DNA from: Prevotella sp. UBA1378
Lineage (GTDB): Bacteria; Bacteroidota; Bacteroidia; Bacteroidales; Bacteroidaceae
Length of the DNA stretch: 36,913 bases
Assembly (NCBI GenBank): GCA_002305505.1
Contig: DBRC01000041.1
Location: forward strand, 1-36,913
Direction: 5' to 3'
Position numbers and translations under genes: made by a program. Below, piece after piece: positions 1 through 7,904 of this stretch (the stretch's first letter is position 1; the number at the start of each line of letters is the position of its first letter). The notes beneath the pieces were generated by a model. That model had not been told where the DNA came from, ran no database searches, and worked only from the letters and a program-made list of their open reading frames with translations.

Positions 1-17
1 AATAATTTTAAGAGACA

Positions 18-83
18 CTAGTGGACGTAGATATAGTCGTTACCGGCTCCATGCATCTTTGTGAAACGGACTGTTTTTGTCAT
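18..83 (-). pseudogene. dapF: 5' fragment of diaminopimelate epimerase, stopped after 21 codons
   Basis: Reading the minus strand from the ATG at 83 gives the conserved N-terminus of DapF, including FTKMHGAGNDYIYV, which contains the family's KMHGxGND motif. DapF interconverts LL- and meso-diaminopimelate for peptidoglycan and lysine synthesis. The frame meets TAG at 20-18, straight after YIYVH, so only 21 codons are present instead of about 270. The fragment has its own good promoter (133-162). The remaining 17 bases to the window edge do not read as DapF. Either an insertion element enters the gene here or the assembly breaks here. The bases after the break on the minus strand (TGTCTCTTAAAATTATT) could be an element terminus, but I cannot identify one. 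Identification of the fragment is fairly secure. Whether the gene is truly broken cannot be decided from this window. Confidence 0.7.
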
Positions 84-132
84 TTTGTTAAGCTTTTACT
101 TATATAAATTGCTTTTTGTATTAATTCTACTG

Positions 133-162
133 CAAAGGTACGTCCTTTTGAAAGAAAACAAG
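133..162 (-). promoter_or_regulatory. Bacteroidota-type promoter of dapF
   Basis: On the minus strand the -7 box is TACCTTTG (140-133), an exact TAnnTTTG match. It is preceded by an 18-nt spacer and a CTTG that serves as the -33 element (162-159). The predicted start lies about 40 nt upstream of the dapF ATG at 83. The -7 match is strong and the -33 match is partial. Confidence 0.6.
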
Positions 163-207
163 ATAAAAGTATGACGTTTTTATTTACTTTTAGTGGGTAG
201 GTTACAG

Positions 208-240
208 TTTGAAAGGAAAAACAGCGCTTCGCCTTTCAAA
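208..240. other. 9-bp inverted repeat between dapF and asnB
   Basis: TTTGAAAGG (208-216) and CCTTTCAAA (232-240) are perfect inverted repeats separated by 15 nt. They lie upstream of both divergent promoters and have no T-run, so this is not a terminator. It could be an operator for nitrogen- or amino-acid-linked control of asnB. No regulator can be named. The rest of 1-452 apart from this repeat, the dapF fragment and the two promoters shows nothing I can assign. Confidence 0.35.
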
Positions 241-315
241 TTAAAACCGGCAGGCGGATAAAACAAGCGAAAGGATAACTTAGTTCTATTTTTAATTACT
301 TAATGATTTGTTTTT

Positions 316-347
316 CTTGCTTTTGATGTCAGAATGTATTAATTTTG
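316..347 (+). promoter_or_regulatory. Bacteroidota-type promoter of asnB
   Basis: The -7 box TAATTTTG (340-347) fits TAnnTTTG exactly. A CTTG at 316-319 with a 20-nt spacer is a plausible -33 element. Transcription would start near 353-356, leaving a leader of roughly 100 nt before the asnB ATG at 453. Confidence 0.55.
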
Positions 348-452
348 CAGCGTCGGTAGTGCAAAGTGATACTTTGTTATAAGGATAAATCTCCGGCATA
401 GAACAGCCAATGCAATGTTCAACAGCCGGTGTCTAATATAAATAAAAGAAAC

Positions 453-2156
453 ATGTGTGGAATAGTATCTATCTTCAACATCCGGGAACAGACACCTGAG
501 CTGCGGCAGAAAGCCCTACGGATGAGCCAGAAAATCCGCCATCGCGGCCCCGACTGGAGCGGCATCTATTGCGGCGGCTCCGCCATACTGGCACACGAAC
601 GCCTCGCGATTGTCGATCCCGAATCGGGCAGGCAACCTCTCTTTTCGCCCGACAGGGAACAGGTGCTTGCCGTGAACGGCGAAATCTACAATCACCAGGA
701 CATCCGGAAAAAACAGGCAGGTGCCTATCGGTTCCAGACCGGCAGCGACTGCGAGGTAATCCTGGCACTCTGGCGCCAGTGGCGCGGCAGGCAGCCCGAC
801 GGGCGGGAGCCGGTGCCGGGGGCTGTGGGCGGGCTGCTGGAACAGCTTTCGGGCATCTTCGCCTTCGCACTCTACGATGCCGGCCGCGACGAGTTCCTCA
901 TCGCCCGCGACCCCATCGGTGTCATCCCCCTTTATATCGGCTACGATGCCGGCGGGAAGGTGTATGTGGCCAGCGAGCTGAAAGCGCTGGAGGGGCAGTG
1001 CGACCGGTACGAACCGTTCCTGCCGGGGCATTATTATTACAGCAGGGAAGGGAAGATGGTGCGTTACTACCGTCGCGACTGGTTTGAGTACGGCCGCGTG
1101 AAAGCCAACCCGGCAAGTGCCGGCGAACTGCGCGGCGCACTGGAGGGAGCCGTGAAGCGGCAACTGATGAGCGACGTGCCGTACGGCGTACTGCTTTCGG
1201 GCGGGCTCGACTCGTCGGTCATCAGTGCGGTGGCGGAGAATTTCTCGCAAGGCCGCGTGGAAGAGGGTGGCAGCACCCGTGCCTGGTGGCCCCGCCTCCA
1301 CTCCTTCGCCGTGGGGCTGAAAGGGGCTCCCGACCTGGCGAAAGCGAAGCTCGTGGCCGATTACATCGGCACCGTGCACCACGAAATCAACTATACGGTA
1401 CAAGAGGGGCTCGATGCCATCCGCGACGTGATTTACTTCATCGAGACCTACGACGTGACCACCGTGCGCGCCTCTACCCCGATGTACCTGCTGGCCCGTG
1501 TCATCAAGTCGATGGGCATCAAGATGGTGCTTTCGGGCGAGGGGGCCGACGAAATCTTCGGCGGATACCTCTACTTCCACAAGGCGCCCGATGCCAAGGC
1601 CTTCCACGAGGAAACGGTGCGCAAGCTGGGCAAGCTCTATCTCTACGACTGCCTGCGGGCCAACAAGAGCCTGGCGGCATGGGGCGTGGAAGGGCGCGTG
1701 CCGTTCCTGGACATGGAGTTCCTGGACGTGGCCATGCGCATGAACCCGGAGGCCAAGATGTGCCCGGGGCAGGTGGTGGAGAAGAAAATCGTGCGCCAGG
1801 CCTTCGCCGGCATGCTTCCGCCCGAGGTGGCATGGCGGCAGAAAGAGCAGTTCAGCGACGGTGTGGGCTATGCGTGGATCGACACGCTGAAGAAGCTCAC
1901 CGCCGGGCTGGTGAGCGACGAGCAGATGGCGCACGCCGCCGAGCGTTTCCCCATCAATCCGCCGCGCAACAAAGAAGAGTATTATTACCGGTCGGTGTTC
2001 GCAGAGCATTTCCCCAGCGATTCGGCCGCCCGCACCGTGCCCAGCGTGGCCTGCTCCACGGCCGAGGCGCTGGCATGGGACGCAGCGTTCAAGGGCATGG
2101 ACGAACCCAGTGGGCGTGCCATAGCCGGCGTACACGAAAAAGCTTATCGATCATGA
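453..2156 (+). CDS. asnB: Asparagine synthetase B, glutamine-hydrolysing
   Basis: This 567-residue cytoplasmic enzyme makes asparagine from aspartate, ATP and glutamine. The frame is open from a GTG at 429, but the real start must be the ATG at 453. That start puts Cys at position 2 (MCGIVSIF), and after Met removal this Cys is the N-terminal nucleophile of the class II glutaminase domain. The glutaminase half covers about residues 1-200 and contains RHRGPDWSG, LAHERLAIVD and VNGEIYNH. The synthetase half carries the PP-loop SGGLDSS at residues 249-255 and the conserved GEGADEIFGGY. The length is close to that of E. coli AsnB (about 554). It is transcribed divergently from dapF, and its stop overlaps the start of a small ORF. 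There is no sign of damage. Confidence 0.97.
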   Translation: MCGIVSIFNIREQTPELRQKALRMSQKIRHRGPDWSGIYCGGSAILAHERLAIVDPESGRQPLFSPDREQVLAVNGEIYNHQDIRKKQAGAYRFQTGSDCEVILALWRQWRGRQPDGREPVPGAVGGLLEQLSGIFAFALYDAGRDEFLIARDPIGVIPLYIGYDAGGKVYVASELKALEGQCDRYEPFLPGHYYYSREGKMVRYYRRDWFEYGRVKANPASAGELRGALEGAVKRQLMSDVPYGVLLSGGLDSSVISAVAENFSQGRVEEGGSTRAWWPRLHSFAVGLKGAPDLAKAKLVADYIGTVHHEINYTVQEGLDAIRDVIYFIETYDVTTVRASTPMYLLARVIKSMGIKMVLSGEGADEIFGGYLYFHKAPDAKAFHEETVRKLGKLYLYDCLRANKSLAAWGVEGRVPFLDMEFLDVAMRMNPEAKMCPGQVVEKKIVRQAFAGMLPPEVAWRQKEQFSDGVGYAWIDTLKKLTAGLVSDEQMAHAAERFPINPPRNKEEYYYRSVFAEHFPSDSAARTVPSVACSTAEALAWDAAFKGMDEPSGRAIAGVHEKAYRS

Positions 2157-2290
2157 AAAAGAGGTGGATTTTCCTTATGGCCGCGATGATGCTCATTGCC
2201 GTCGCAGGCTTGTTTGCAACTGAGCCCACGTTCGAGTGTGATTGGGATATGCGAGGGGAAGCAGATGGACGGATGAGCATTAACAGATGA
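2153..2290 (+). CDS. Small exported-peptide ORF coupled to asnB
   Basis: This 45-codon ORF begins at the ATG of an ATGA overlap with the asnB stop, an arrangement typical of translational coupling. It starts MKKRWIFLMAAMMLIAVAGLF, which looks like a signal peptide or a single membrane anchor. A short acidic tail follows, with one Cys (ECDW). The last codons (DGRMSINR) fall in sequence with ATCCGTTAA-like inverted motifs that recur near 2460-2505, so the C-terminus may be non-conserved repeat sequence. I do not recognise a family. It could be a real microprotein or a chance ORF. The overlap and the well-formed hydrophobic N-terminus are the only support. Confidence 0.4.
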   Translation: MKKRWIFLMAAMMLIAVAGLFATEPTFECDWDMRGEADGRMSINR

Positions 2291-2300
2291 ACGGAATCCG

Positions 2301-2381
2301 TACAAGCACCTTGTACGCCTGTTACCAGGTGCTTGTAACCGGGCTACAAGGTGCTTGTACGGAGGCTACAAAGTGCTTGTA
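2301..2381. repeat. Four 15-nt palindromes at a 22-nt period
   Basis: Units start at 2301, 2323, 2345 and 2367, exactly 22 nt apart. The core is TACAAG-GTG-CTTGTA, a 6-bp palindrome with a 3-nt spacer. Unit 1 carries the spacer in reverse complement (CAC), unit 2 has TACCAG on its left arm and unit 4 has TACAAA. The 7-nt linkers differ (CGCCTGT, ACCGGGC, CGGAGGC). The array lies between asnB and the convergent DUF4859-like gene. It may be a REP-like element or a row of binding sites on one face of the helix. Confidence 0.8.
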
Positions 2382-2440
2382 CTGTTCCCGGCTCAACAGG
2401 CTGACGGCTGAACCGCGTTATGTTTCATTTATAAGGGTGC

Positions 2441-2479
2441 AAAAATGGCGGATTAACAGGCTAACCCGTTAATCCGCCA
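2441..2479 (-). terminator. Intrinsic terminator of the DUF4859-like gene
   Basis: TGGCGGATTAAC (2446-2457) and GTTAATCCGCCA (2468-2479) form a perfect 12-bp stem with a 10-nt loop. On the minus strand the stem is followed by five T residues (2445-2441). It lies about 30 nt past the stop of the minus-strand gene. On the plus strand the T-run is weak (ATTTG), so it may only partly stop transcripts from asnB. The stem arms share the CCGTTAA-like motif repeated to about 2505. Confidence 0.75.
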
Positions 2480-2508
2480 ATTTGTTCATCCGTTAACTTT
2501 TTAATCCG

Positions 2509-4989
2509 TTAGTTTGTTTTAATGTACTTCTTGTTGTTCAGTATGTACATGCCCTTTACCGGTTTCGTTATGCGGCGGCCGCTCAGGTCGAACATCCGGC
2601 CGTCTTTTGCCGGTGCCTTGCCTGTTACATCCTCGATTCCGGTGTATACAGCCTCAGAAACGAAGGTGAGGTCGAAGACATAAATCTTCTCGCCCTTTTC
2701 TGCACAGAACTTGGCATTCTGCTTGTAGTCTTCCGCCACTTCGCTGTCGGTGGAAGCCTTCAGCACATAGCCGTCTGCCTCGTTGCCAGCCAGTTCGACG
2801 AAGAGGGAACCGTAGAGGTCGTAGGAACCGTCGGTAAGGAATGACAGGCCTTGTGCCTTCAGGTCTACGGCTTCACTGTAGAGGCCGTTCGACTTCAACC
2901 CCTTCCAGCATGTGCCGTCGGCCAGTTCGCCGACTGTAGCCCCGAGCGCTGCGGCCGCCTTGGTGAGGTCGAACGGCACTTCGATGCCCGCGAGCGTCAC
3001 GGGGAGCGTGATGCTCTCCGTACCTACGATTTCGGCAGTCTTCAGCGCTTCTACAAATTGTACGGTGATTTTCAGCTCATACAGCTTTCCGGTTGTTTCG
3101 TTGACAAAGAATAAAGAGCCGTTGAAAGTGCTGCCTATGGGGTTCTTCCCGGGCACCTGGTAAATGGTAACGGCTCCCGTCTCCTTGTTCCAGCAGATAC
3201 CTACAGGCACCTCTTCGGAGCCGGCCCACGGCTGTCCCCAGCCGCCCTTGTTGAACCATACACCGGGAGCAGGGGCACAGGGGAACTTGGTGTACGGCCA
3301 GTATTTCTCGCCCTTGGCGGCGATGGTGTCGTGTGTGAGGGCATACAGCTGGAACTCGGTCGTGCCGATCATATCGGCAATCTTGTCGGGGCTCAGGCTA
3401 TAGGGCGTCTGTTCGCCGGTGTAGCTGTCGGCCGAGGCGATTACCTGGATCACTGCCGGCTCCGTCTTCACCACCTCCCATGAGCTTTGGTCGCCGGCCT
3501 CTTTGTGCTCGATGGTGCAAGTGATGCTGACGGTGTAATATTTGCTGCCGTTAACGAGGTAAATCTTGATGGGGTAGGTTCCGCCCACGTTGGTTTTCAC
3601 CTGCGGGTGCAAGCCCACGTTGAACAGGCTGTACTTGCCTTCCTCCTCCGGTTCGAAGTAGCTGGCGCCGTTGCTCCACTGCGTGGCGAAGCCGGAGTCG
3701 TCCACCCAGAACCCGCCCTTATTGGCAGTTCCGTTGCCTACCCACAGCTCTTCCTCGTTCTTCTGTATGGTGAGTTGTATGGCTCCTTCCTCGCATCCGA
3801 GGGCCGTCTTCACGGCTTCGATGTCAACATTGATGGCGATAGACTGATAGTCGGCGAACGAGTCGTAGAAGGTGAGGGGCACGTCTACGTTGCCTACAGA
3901 TGTCATGCTGGCCAGCCCTTGGGTCTCGGATGCGGTAAACACCACCTGATAGTTCAGCCGGTAAGCCTTGTCGCCGTAGATGATATAGATGTTTGCGCTT
4001 ACAGAGTCGCCGACCTGCGGTGTACCGGGGTATTGCCCGAGGTTGCAGGTGATGGCATTCTTCGTCTCGTCGTATTTGAAGGCCTCTATGTACACGTGGC
4101 AGTCTTTGCCGTAAGCGGTGGCTCCCAAGTCGGGCGAAGGCTCCCCGGCTTGTGCGTGTCCCTGCGGGTAGAGCATGCGCTGCAGCCACCACCCGGGAGC
4201 CCCGGCCGTCGATTTGTTGGTGAGCGAGTCCTTGCGCACTCCCAGTTCCGTGTCGCGCCATTCAGCGTATACCATTTGTGCCAGCTGCGCGCCTAATAGC
4301 GACTTGTCGAGCCCCAGCTTGGCGATGAGGTCGGCAGCGTCGATGCTGAGTGCCGTAGCGTCGTAGCCCTGGATGTCGGTACGCTTGGTGTGTGCGGAAG
4401 CGGAGCCTATGACGTTGATCTCCGAGAGCAGCACGGTGGTGGGCACAGGTACGCCTGCTACTTCCTTCACCTTATAAGTAATGTCGAAAGTGGCCTGCTT
4501 CCCGCCGTATTTCACTACAAACTTCGGCGTGAACGTGGCACCGGCCTTGAGCGAGTCGGGGAATTGCCCGAGGCGGATGCTGAACTTGTCGGCCCCTCCG
4601 GCCGTCTCCGATGCAGGGTAAGCATAATATACCGAACCGCTGCCCCAGTTCTTCAAGCTGCCGTCGCGGGCTATCCAGAATCCGCCGTCGGGTTGGTTGT
4701 GGGCATAGAGCAGGGTGGTTCCGTCGGCAGGGTCTACGTAGTAGAACAGGTTGTTGTCGGCCGTCGGGGCCTCTTTCCACTCCGGGGCGCTCAGGGCCGC
4801 ATGGAGCGTGGCAGTGTCCGTAGCCAGTGCGGCGGCCACTTCGGTCAGCGTAAATTCTGCCGCTACGGAACTGTAGTCGGCATTGGCATACTGTTCAACG
4901 GTCTTCGAGAACTGCGCGTTTGCCGTCAGCCCGAACGTGCAAAGCCCGGCAGCCAGCAGATGCCTCATTTTAAATGTAGTCATTCTCAT
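2509..4989 (-). CDS. Secreted multi-module DUF4859-like protein
   Basis: This 826-residue protein has a signal peptide ending near LTANA-QFSK. In-frame alternative starts are ATG 4983 and 4968. I count about five degenerate modules of 120-170 residues at roughly 40-173, 180-350, 360-500, 510-650 and 660-790. The clearest share a Trp/Gly core such as GGFWIARDGSLKNWGSG (about residue 100) and GGFWVDDSGFATQW (about 424). A GQFP/GQYP-like strand follows in modules 1 and 2, then a closing strand with YGGKQATFDI or its equivalent. This pattern matches what I know of DUF4859, a Bacteroidota domain without known activity. The C-terminus (about 796-826) reads FDLSGRRI then KGMYILNNKK, like the C-terminal domains of secreted Bacteroidota proteins. 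The gene is divergent from the main cluster and shares its control region. I infer a binding or adhesion role. The DUF assignment is from memory and moderately sure. Confidence 0.75.
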   Translation of the reverse strand: MRMTTFKMRHLLAAGLCTFGLTANAQFSKTVEQYANADYSSVAAEFTLTEVAAALATDTATLHAALSAPEWKEAPTADNNLFYYVDPADGTTLLYAHNQPDGGFWIARDGSLKNWGSGSVYYAYPASETAGGADKFSIRLGQFPDSLKAGATFTPKFVVKYGGKQATFDITYKVKEVAGVPVPTTVLLSEINVIGSASAHTKRTDIQGYDATALSIDAADLIAKLGLDKSLLGAQLAQMVYAEWRDTELGVRKDSLTNKSTAGAPGWWLQRMLYPQGHAQAGEPSPDLGATAYGKDCHVYIEAFKYDETKNAITCNLGQYPGTPQVGDSVSANIYIIYGDKAYRLNYQVVFTASETQGLASMTSVGNVDVPLTFYDSFADYQSIAINVDIEAVKTALGCEEGAIQLTIQKNEEELWVGNGTANKGGFWVDDSGFATQWSNGASYFEPEEEGKYSLFNVGLHPQVKTNVGGTYPIKIYLVNGSKYYTVSITCTIEHKEAGDQSSWEVVKTEPAVIQVIASADSYTGEQTPYSLSPDKIADMIGTTEFQLYALTHDTIAAKGEKYWPYTKFPCAPAPGVWFNKGGWGQPWAGSEEVPVGICWNKETGAVTIYQVPGKNPIGSTFNGSLFFVNETTGKLYELKITVQFVEALKTAEIVGTESITLPVTLAGIEVPFDLTKAAAALGATVGELADGTCWKGLKSNGLYSEAVDLKAQGLSFLTDGSYDLYGSLFVELAGNEADGYVLKASTDSEVAEDYKQNAKFCAEKGEKIYVFDLTFVSEAVYTGIEDVTGKAPAKDGRMFDLSGRRITKPVKGMYILNNKKYIKTN

Positions 4990-5079
4990 AATTCAATAAT
5001 TTTAGGTTTTTAAAAAATGGATAGTCTCCGGTATTGGTTCCCGCCGCACTTTCCGTAACGGCAGGCAAATCGTTTCAGG

Positions 5080-5111
5080 CAAAGTTAAGCAAAAAGGGAA
5101 TCCCATCCAAA
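5080..5111 (-). promoter_or_regulatory. Promoter of the DUF4859-like gene
   Basis: On the minus strand TTTG (5111-5108), a 20-nt spacer and TAACTTTG (5087-5080) match the Bacteroidota -33/-7 consensus exactly. The start would be near 5073. The -33 box overlaps the first TCCAAA half-site (5106-5111), so a protein bound there would touch this promoter. Confidence 0.7.
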
Positions 5112-5207
5112 TAAAAAGCCTATAAAATGAGCTGTTTGGACGATTGTGCCAACGATTGGATAATTTTGTTAGCACAATCATCCAAAAGATAAAAGATGCG
5201 TCCAAAT
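5105..5207. promoter_or_regulatory. Candidate operator array between the divergent promoters
   Basis: TTTGGACGATTGTGC (5135-5149) and GCACAATCATCCAAA (5172-5186) form an inverted repeat matching at 14 of 15 positions. TCCAAA half-sites also occur at 5106-5111 and 5201-5206, and CGTCCAAA (5199-5206) is the exact reverse complement of TTTGGACG (5135-5142). A weaker ATTGGAT lies at 5155-5161. The array sits upstream of the plus-strand promoter at 5231-5262 and overlaps the minus-strand -33 box. The AraC-type DNA-binding domain of the hybrid regulator encoded at 31730-35755 is the natural candidate to bind here. That link is inference. Confidence 0.65.
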
Positions 5208-5230
5208 ATGCATTTGTTTTGTTTAAAAAT

Positions 5231-5262
5231 GTTGTGGGAATGCCTTTTTAGTGTTATATTTG
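5231..5262 (+). promoter_or_regulatory. Promoter of the 5300-35755 gene cluster
   Basis: TATATTTG (5255-5262) is an exact TAnnTTTG -7 box. GTTG at 5231-5234 with a 20-nt spacer is an imperfect -33 element, as expected for an activator-dependent promoter. The start would be near 5269, about 30 nt before the ATG at 5300. Confidence 0.65.
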
Positions 5263-5299
5263 CGAAACAAAACTGAAAACAACAGAGTGATTAACCTCA

Positions 5300-7870
5300 A
5301 TGAACGCGATGAAACAAATGCTACCTTGTACATGGACGGCCATACTTGCAGCCGCCATATCCGGACTCATTTGCCCGACCGTTGCCGGACAAACGAAAGT
5401 GAACCTCGCACGCTATGCCGCCGGGGTGAGTGCCTCGGCCGGTTCCGAGGCGAATCCTGTTACCGCCGTCAACGATGCCTCAACGGCAGCCGCCAACTAC
5501 TGGAGCGGCTGGAACGGACAAGCCAACTACGGGCGGGAAGAATTCGTGGAATTGGAGTGGAACACCCATTGTGAATTCCTGCAGGCACAGGTGTACTGGG
5601 CAGAGGCCGGCGACAGCATCCTGTTGCCCGCCGAGGCACGTCTGGCCACGTGGGACGGGCATCAGTGGCAGCAGGCTGCATACCTTGCCGCAGCCGACAG
5701 CCGCGGCGTGTCGACCACCGACCTGAACTTTACCACCAACCGCGTGCGCCTGTATATGAAAAGCAGCAAGGCCTGCGGCGTGCGCGAACTGCGCCTGTTC
5801 GGCTATAAGGGCGGCGAGTGCAGTCCCGCCAGCCTCACGGCACCCTCTACCGTCATCGCGCTGAGCGACGGCCAGCGCGTGACGCTCGCTCCCACGCTGA
5901 CACTGCCGGAGGGTGAGCAGGAACCCGCCGTGTGGAACTGGACCCTGCCCGACGGCTCCACCGCCACCACGCCTGCCGTTGAGGCCGCACAGAGGGGAAC
6001 CTATACCGTGAGCTACCAGCGCAGCTGCGGCAACATCACCCGCCTTACCTATACCTTGTACGACCCGGCCGAATCCTACAGCTGGCCCAAATACAAGCCT
6101 ACGCTGAGCTACGACTACCGTTCAGAATACCCGGTGCTCGAGCCTCCCACCAAATTCCTGCCCGAGCAAAACAACCAAAAAGGATACATGGCCGACGGAT
6201 GGTGGGCTGTTGCATGGGGGCCGGAGACCAGCCGCTACGTCACCGAAACCGCGAAGAAAAACCTGCTGGACAAGATGAATACCGACTTTGCCTACTTCCG
6301 CGACGTGATGGGGTGGCCGCCCGACAAGCGTGCACGCAACGGCTACTACAGCACCGTTTATGTATACGGAAGCGGGCTTAACAGTGATAATGCCGACTCT
6401 ACCGCTACCGGCGGGTGGCAGGGAGCCACGTGGCACAACGGCTCCAGCTGGCCCATGGTTAACATCAGCTATTATCCCATAGCCTGTTTCGACCCCGCAT
6501 TCACCTATGACGCTTATCATAACAAGAATGTGACAGACCAGGTGTTCCAGCAGAACGCCTGCGTACACGAGGGGATACATGCCATCTTCGCCGACCTCGA
6601 GGGATGCAAGCAGTCGGCCTGGTATCAGGAAGCCGGCAACACATGGTTGCAGGCCGAGGCCGAGGTGCTTAAAACCGGGCAGACGCCTACGAGCATGGGC
6701 TTTCTCAGTGCCGGCAACATGATAGCCCCGTTCATGCCCATCGAATGCTATTCGGGATGGCTGCTCGACGGCTCTTTCGGAGGGCCCAGCGCCGAGGGTG
6801 TCAACATGTACAACGCCTCGGGCCAGGTGTGCACATGGCGCAACCTGTTGGGAGGCGTCCAGTACGGCGAACTGTTCCCCCATTTCGTCAGTGAGATACT
6901 GGGGCGCGGCAGCATACCATGGATATGGCGGTACTGCAAGAACCGCGTGCTTGAAGGCATGGCCGACTCGCTGGGCGAGCGCCAGATGCGGCACCTCATC
7001 ATGGAATACCGTTCGCGCCAGGCCATGATCGACGTGGGAATGTGGTCGAACGCCTGCCGTAAGCTGCTCGACGACAACTGGCTGGTGGAGATAAAGCAAG
7101 AGTGGTCGCCTTACTGGAAAGCAGTAGACGTGTGGAAAGCCACGCCATATATAAATATGTATAAGTGCGGCGAGACCGACAGTGCCGGATGGTGGAAGCC
7201 CGAATACCGCACCACCCCCGGCTGGAGCGGCGCCAACCAGATACCCCTGCACGTAAACGCAGAGGCCGGGAATATCATCAGCGTACACTTCAAGCCCTTA
7301 GGGCGGAACATGGTGTGCCAGTTGGCATACCGTACGAAGCGGGGGCGCGTGTACTATTCGCGGCCCGTCGAGGGCGAGGGCGACGTGACCATGGCCCTCA
7401 AGGAGGCACCCGCCAACGGAGTGGTGATAGCTATCGTATGCAATACCGACTATATTTACGAGAACGACGAAACCCGCAAGCGCCACTTCGACTACCGCCT
7501 GTGCATGGGGCAGAACGTATACCAACCGGCCAAGGCACAGCTGAAATGGTATAACTACCGGCAGACAATCAGCGACAATACCTTCACGGGCATCAGCCTG
7601 CCCGCTGACGGCGGTTCACCGGCCACCTTCACCCTTACTCCCGGGAAAACTGCCGTGAAAGCCGGCTATCCCATGGATCTCCATTTCACCGCCGCCAGCC
7701 AGCTGCAGGTACAGGTGAGGATGTACAATGCGGGCGGAGGATTGGTTTACGCACAGAGCTTCATGCGCGACGGGGCACTCAATGTACCTGCCGGGCTCTC
7801 CCCCGGTGTCTACCTGCTCCAGGCCGTCAACGGAGGTTCGAAGGCCGGGGCGAAAATCGTAGTGGAATAA
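5300..7870 (+). CDS. Secreted zincin-like protein with discoidin-like N-terminus
   Basis: This 856-residue protein starts with a signal peptide of about 30 residues. Residues about 33-165 resemble an F5/8 type C (discoidin) beta-sandwich, with NLARYAAGVSASAGS and a final VRELRLFGY. A helical, Trp-rich region (about 313-610) contains HEGIH at 423-427 with Glu444 17 residues after the second His. That fits a gluzincin-type zinc site. Residues about 617-735 form a beta domain like the one following the zincin region in the proteins at 24721 and 28225. The last 55 residues (VRMYNAGGGLV, LSPGVYLLQA) resemble a type IX secretion or Por C-terminal sorting domain. It is the first gene after the cluster promoter. 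I infer a surface or secreted metallopeptidase. Peptidase activity is not established, and it belongs near DUF6055-type proteins rather than to a peptidase family I can name with certainty. Confidence 0.7.
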   Translation: MNAMKQMLPCTWTAILAAAISGLICPTVAGQTKVNLARYAAGVSASAGSEANPVTAVNDASTAAANYWSGWNGQANYGREEFVELEWNTHCEFLQAQVYWAEAGDSILLPAEARLATWDGHQWQQAAYLAAADSRGVSTTDLNFTTNRVRLYMKSSKACGVRELRLFGYKGGECSPASLTAPSTVIALSDGQRVTLAPTLTLPEGEQEPAVWNWTLPDGSTATTPAVEAAQRGTYTVSYQRSCGNITRLTYTLYDPAESYSWPKYKPTLSYDYRSEYPVLEPPTKFLPEQNNQKGYMADGWWAVAWGPETSRYVTETAKKNLLDKMNTDFAYFRDVMGWPPDKRARNGYYSTVYVYGSGLNSDNADSTATGGWQGATWHNGSSWPMVNISYYPIACFDPAFTYDAYHNKNVTDQVFQQNACVHEGIHAIFADLEGCKQSAWYQEAGNTWLQAEAEVLKTGQTPTSMGFLSAGNMIAPFMPIECYSGWLLDGSFGGPSAEGVNMYNASGQVCTWRNLLGGVQYGELFPHFVSEILGRGSIPWIWRYCKNRVLEGMADSLGERQMRHLIMEYRSRQAMIDVGMWSNACRKLLDDNWLVEIKQEWSPYWKAVDVWKATPYINMYKCGETDSAGWWKPEYRTTPGWSGANQIPLHVNAEAGNIISVHFKPLGRNMVCQLAYRTKRGRVYYSRPVEGEGDVTMALKEAPANGVVIAIVCNTDYIYENDETRKRHFDYRLCMGQNVYQPAKAQLKWYNYRQTISDNTFTGISLPADGGSPATFTLTPGKTAVKAGYPMDLHFTAASQLQVQVRMYNAGGGLVYAQSFMRDGALNVPAGLSPGVYLLQAVNGGSKAGAKIVVE

Positions 7871-7904
7871 TCTTTTCCTGCATAAACAAAAACAAAGATA
7901 CAAG

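Noticed and set aside
429..452. GTG-initiated eight-residue extension of asnB
   Set aside because: The glutaminase nucleophile must be Cys at position 2, which requires the ATG at 453.
516..2135. Long minus-strand frame opposite asnB
   Set aside because: It is the antisense of a well-recognised enzyme gene in GC-rich sequence, with no family features of its own, and its composition (His- and Arg-rich) is typical of shadow frames.
2301..2381. Phased repeat considered as a CRISPR array
   Set aside because: The repeat is 15 nt with 7-nt linkers. CRISPR repeats and spacers are much longer, and no cas genes are present.
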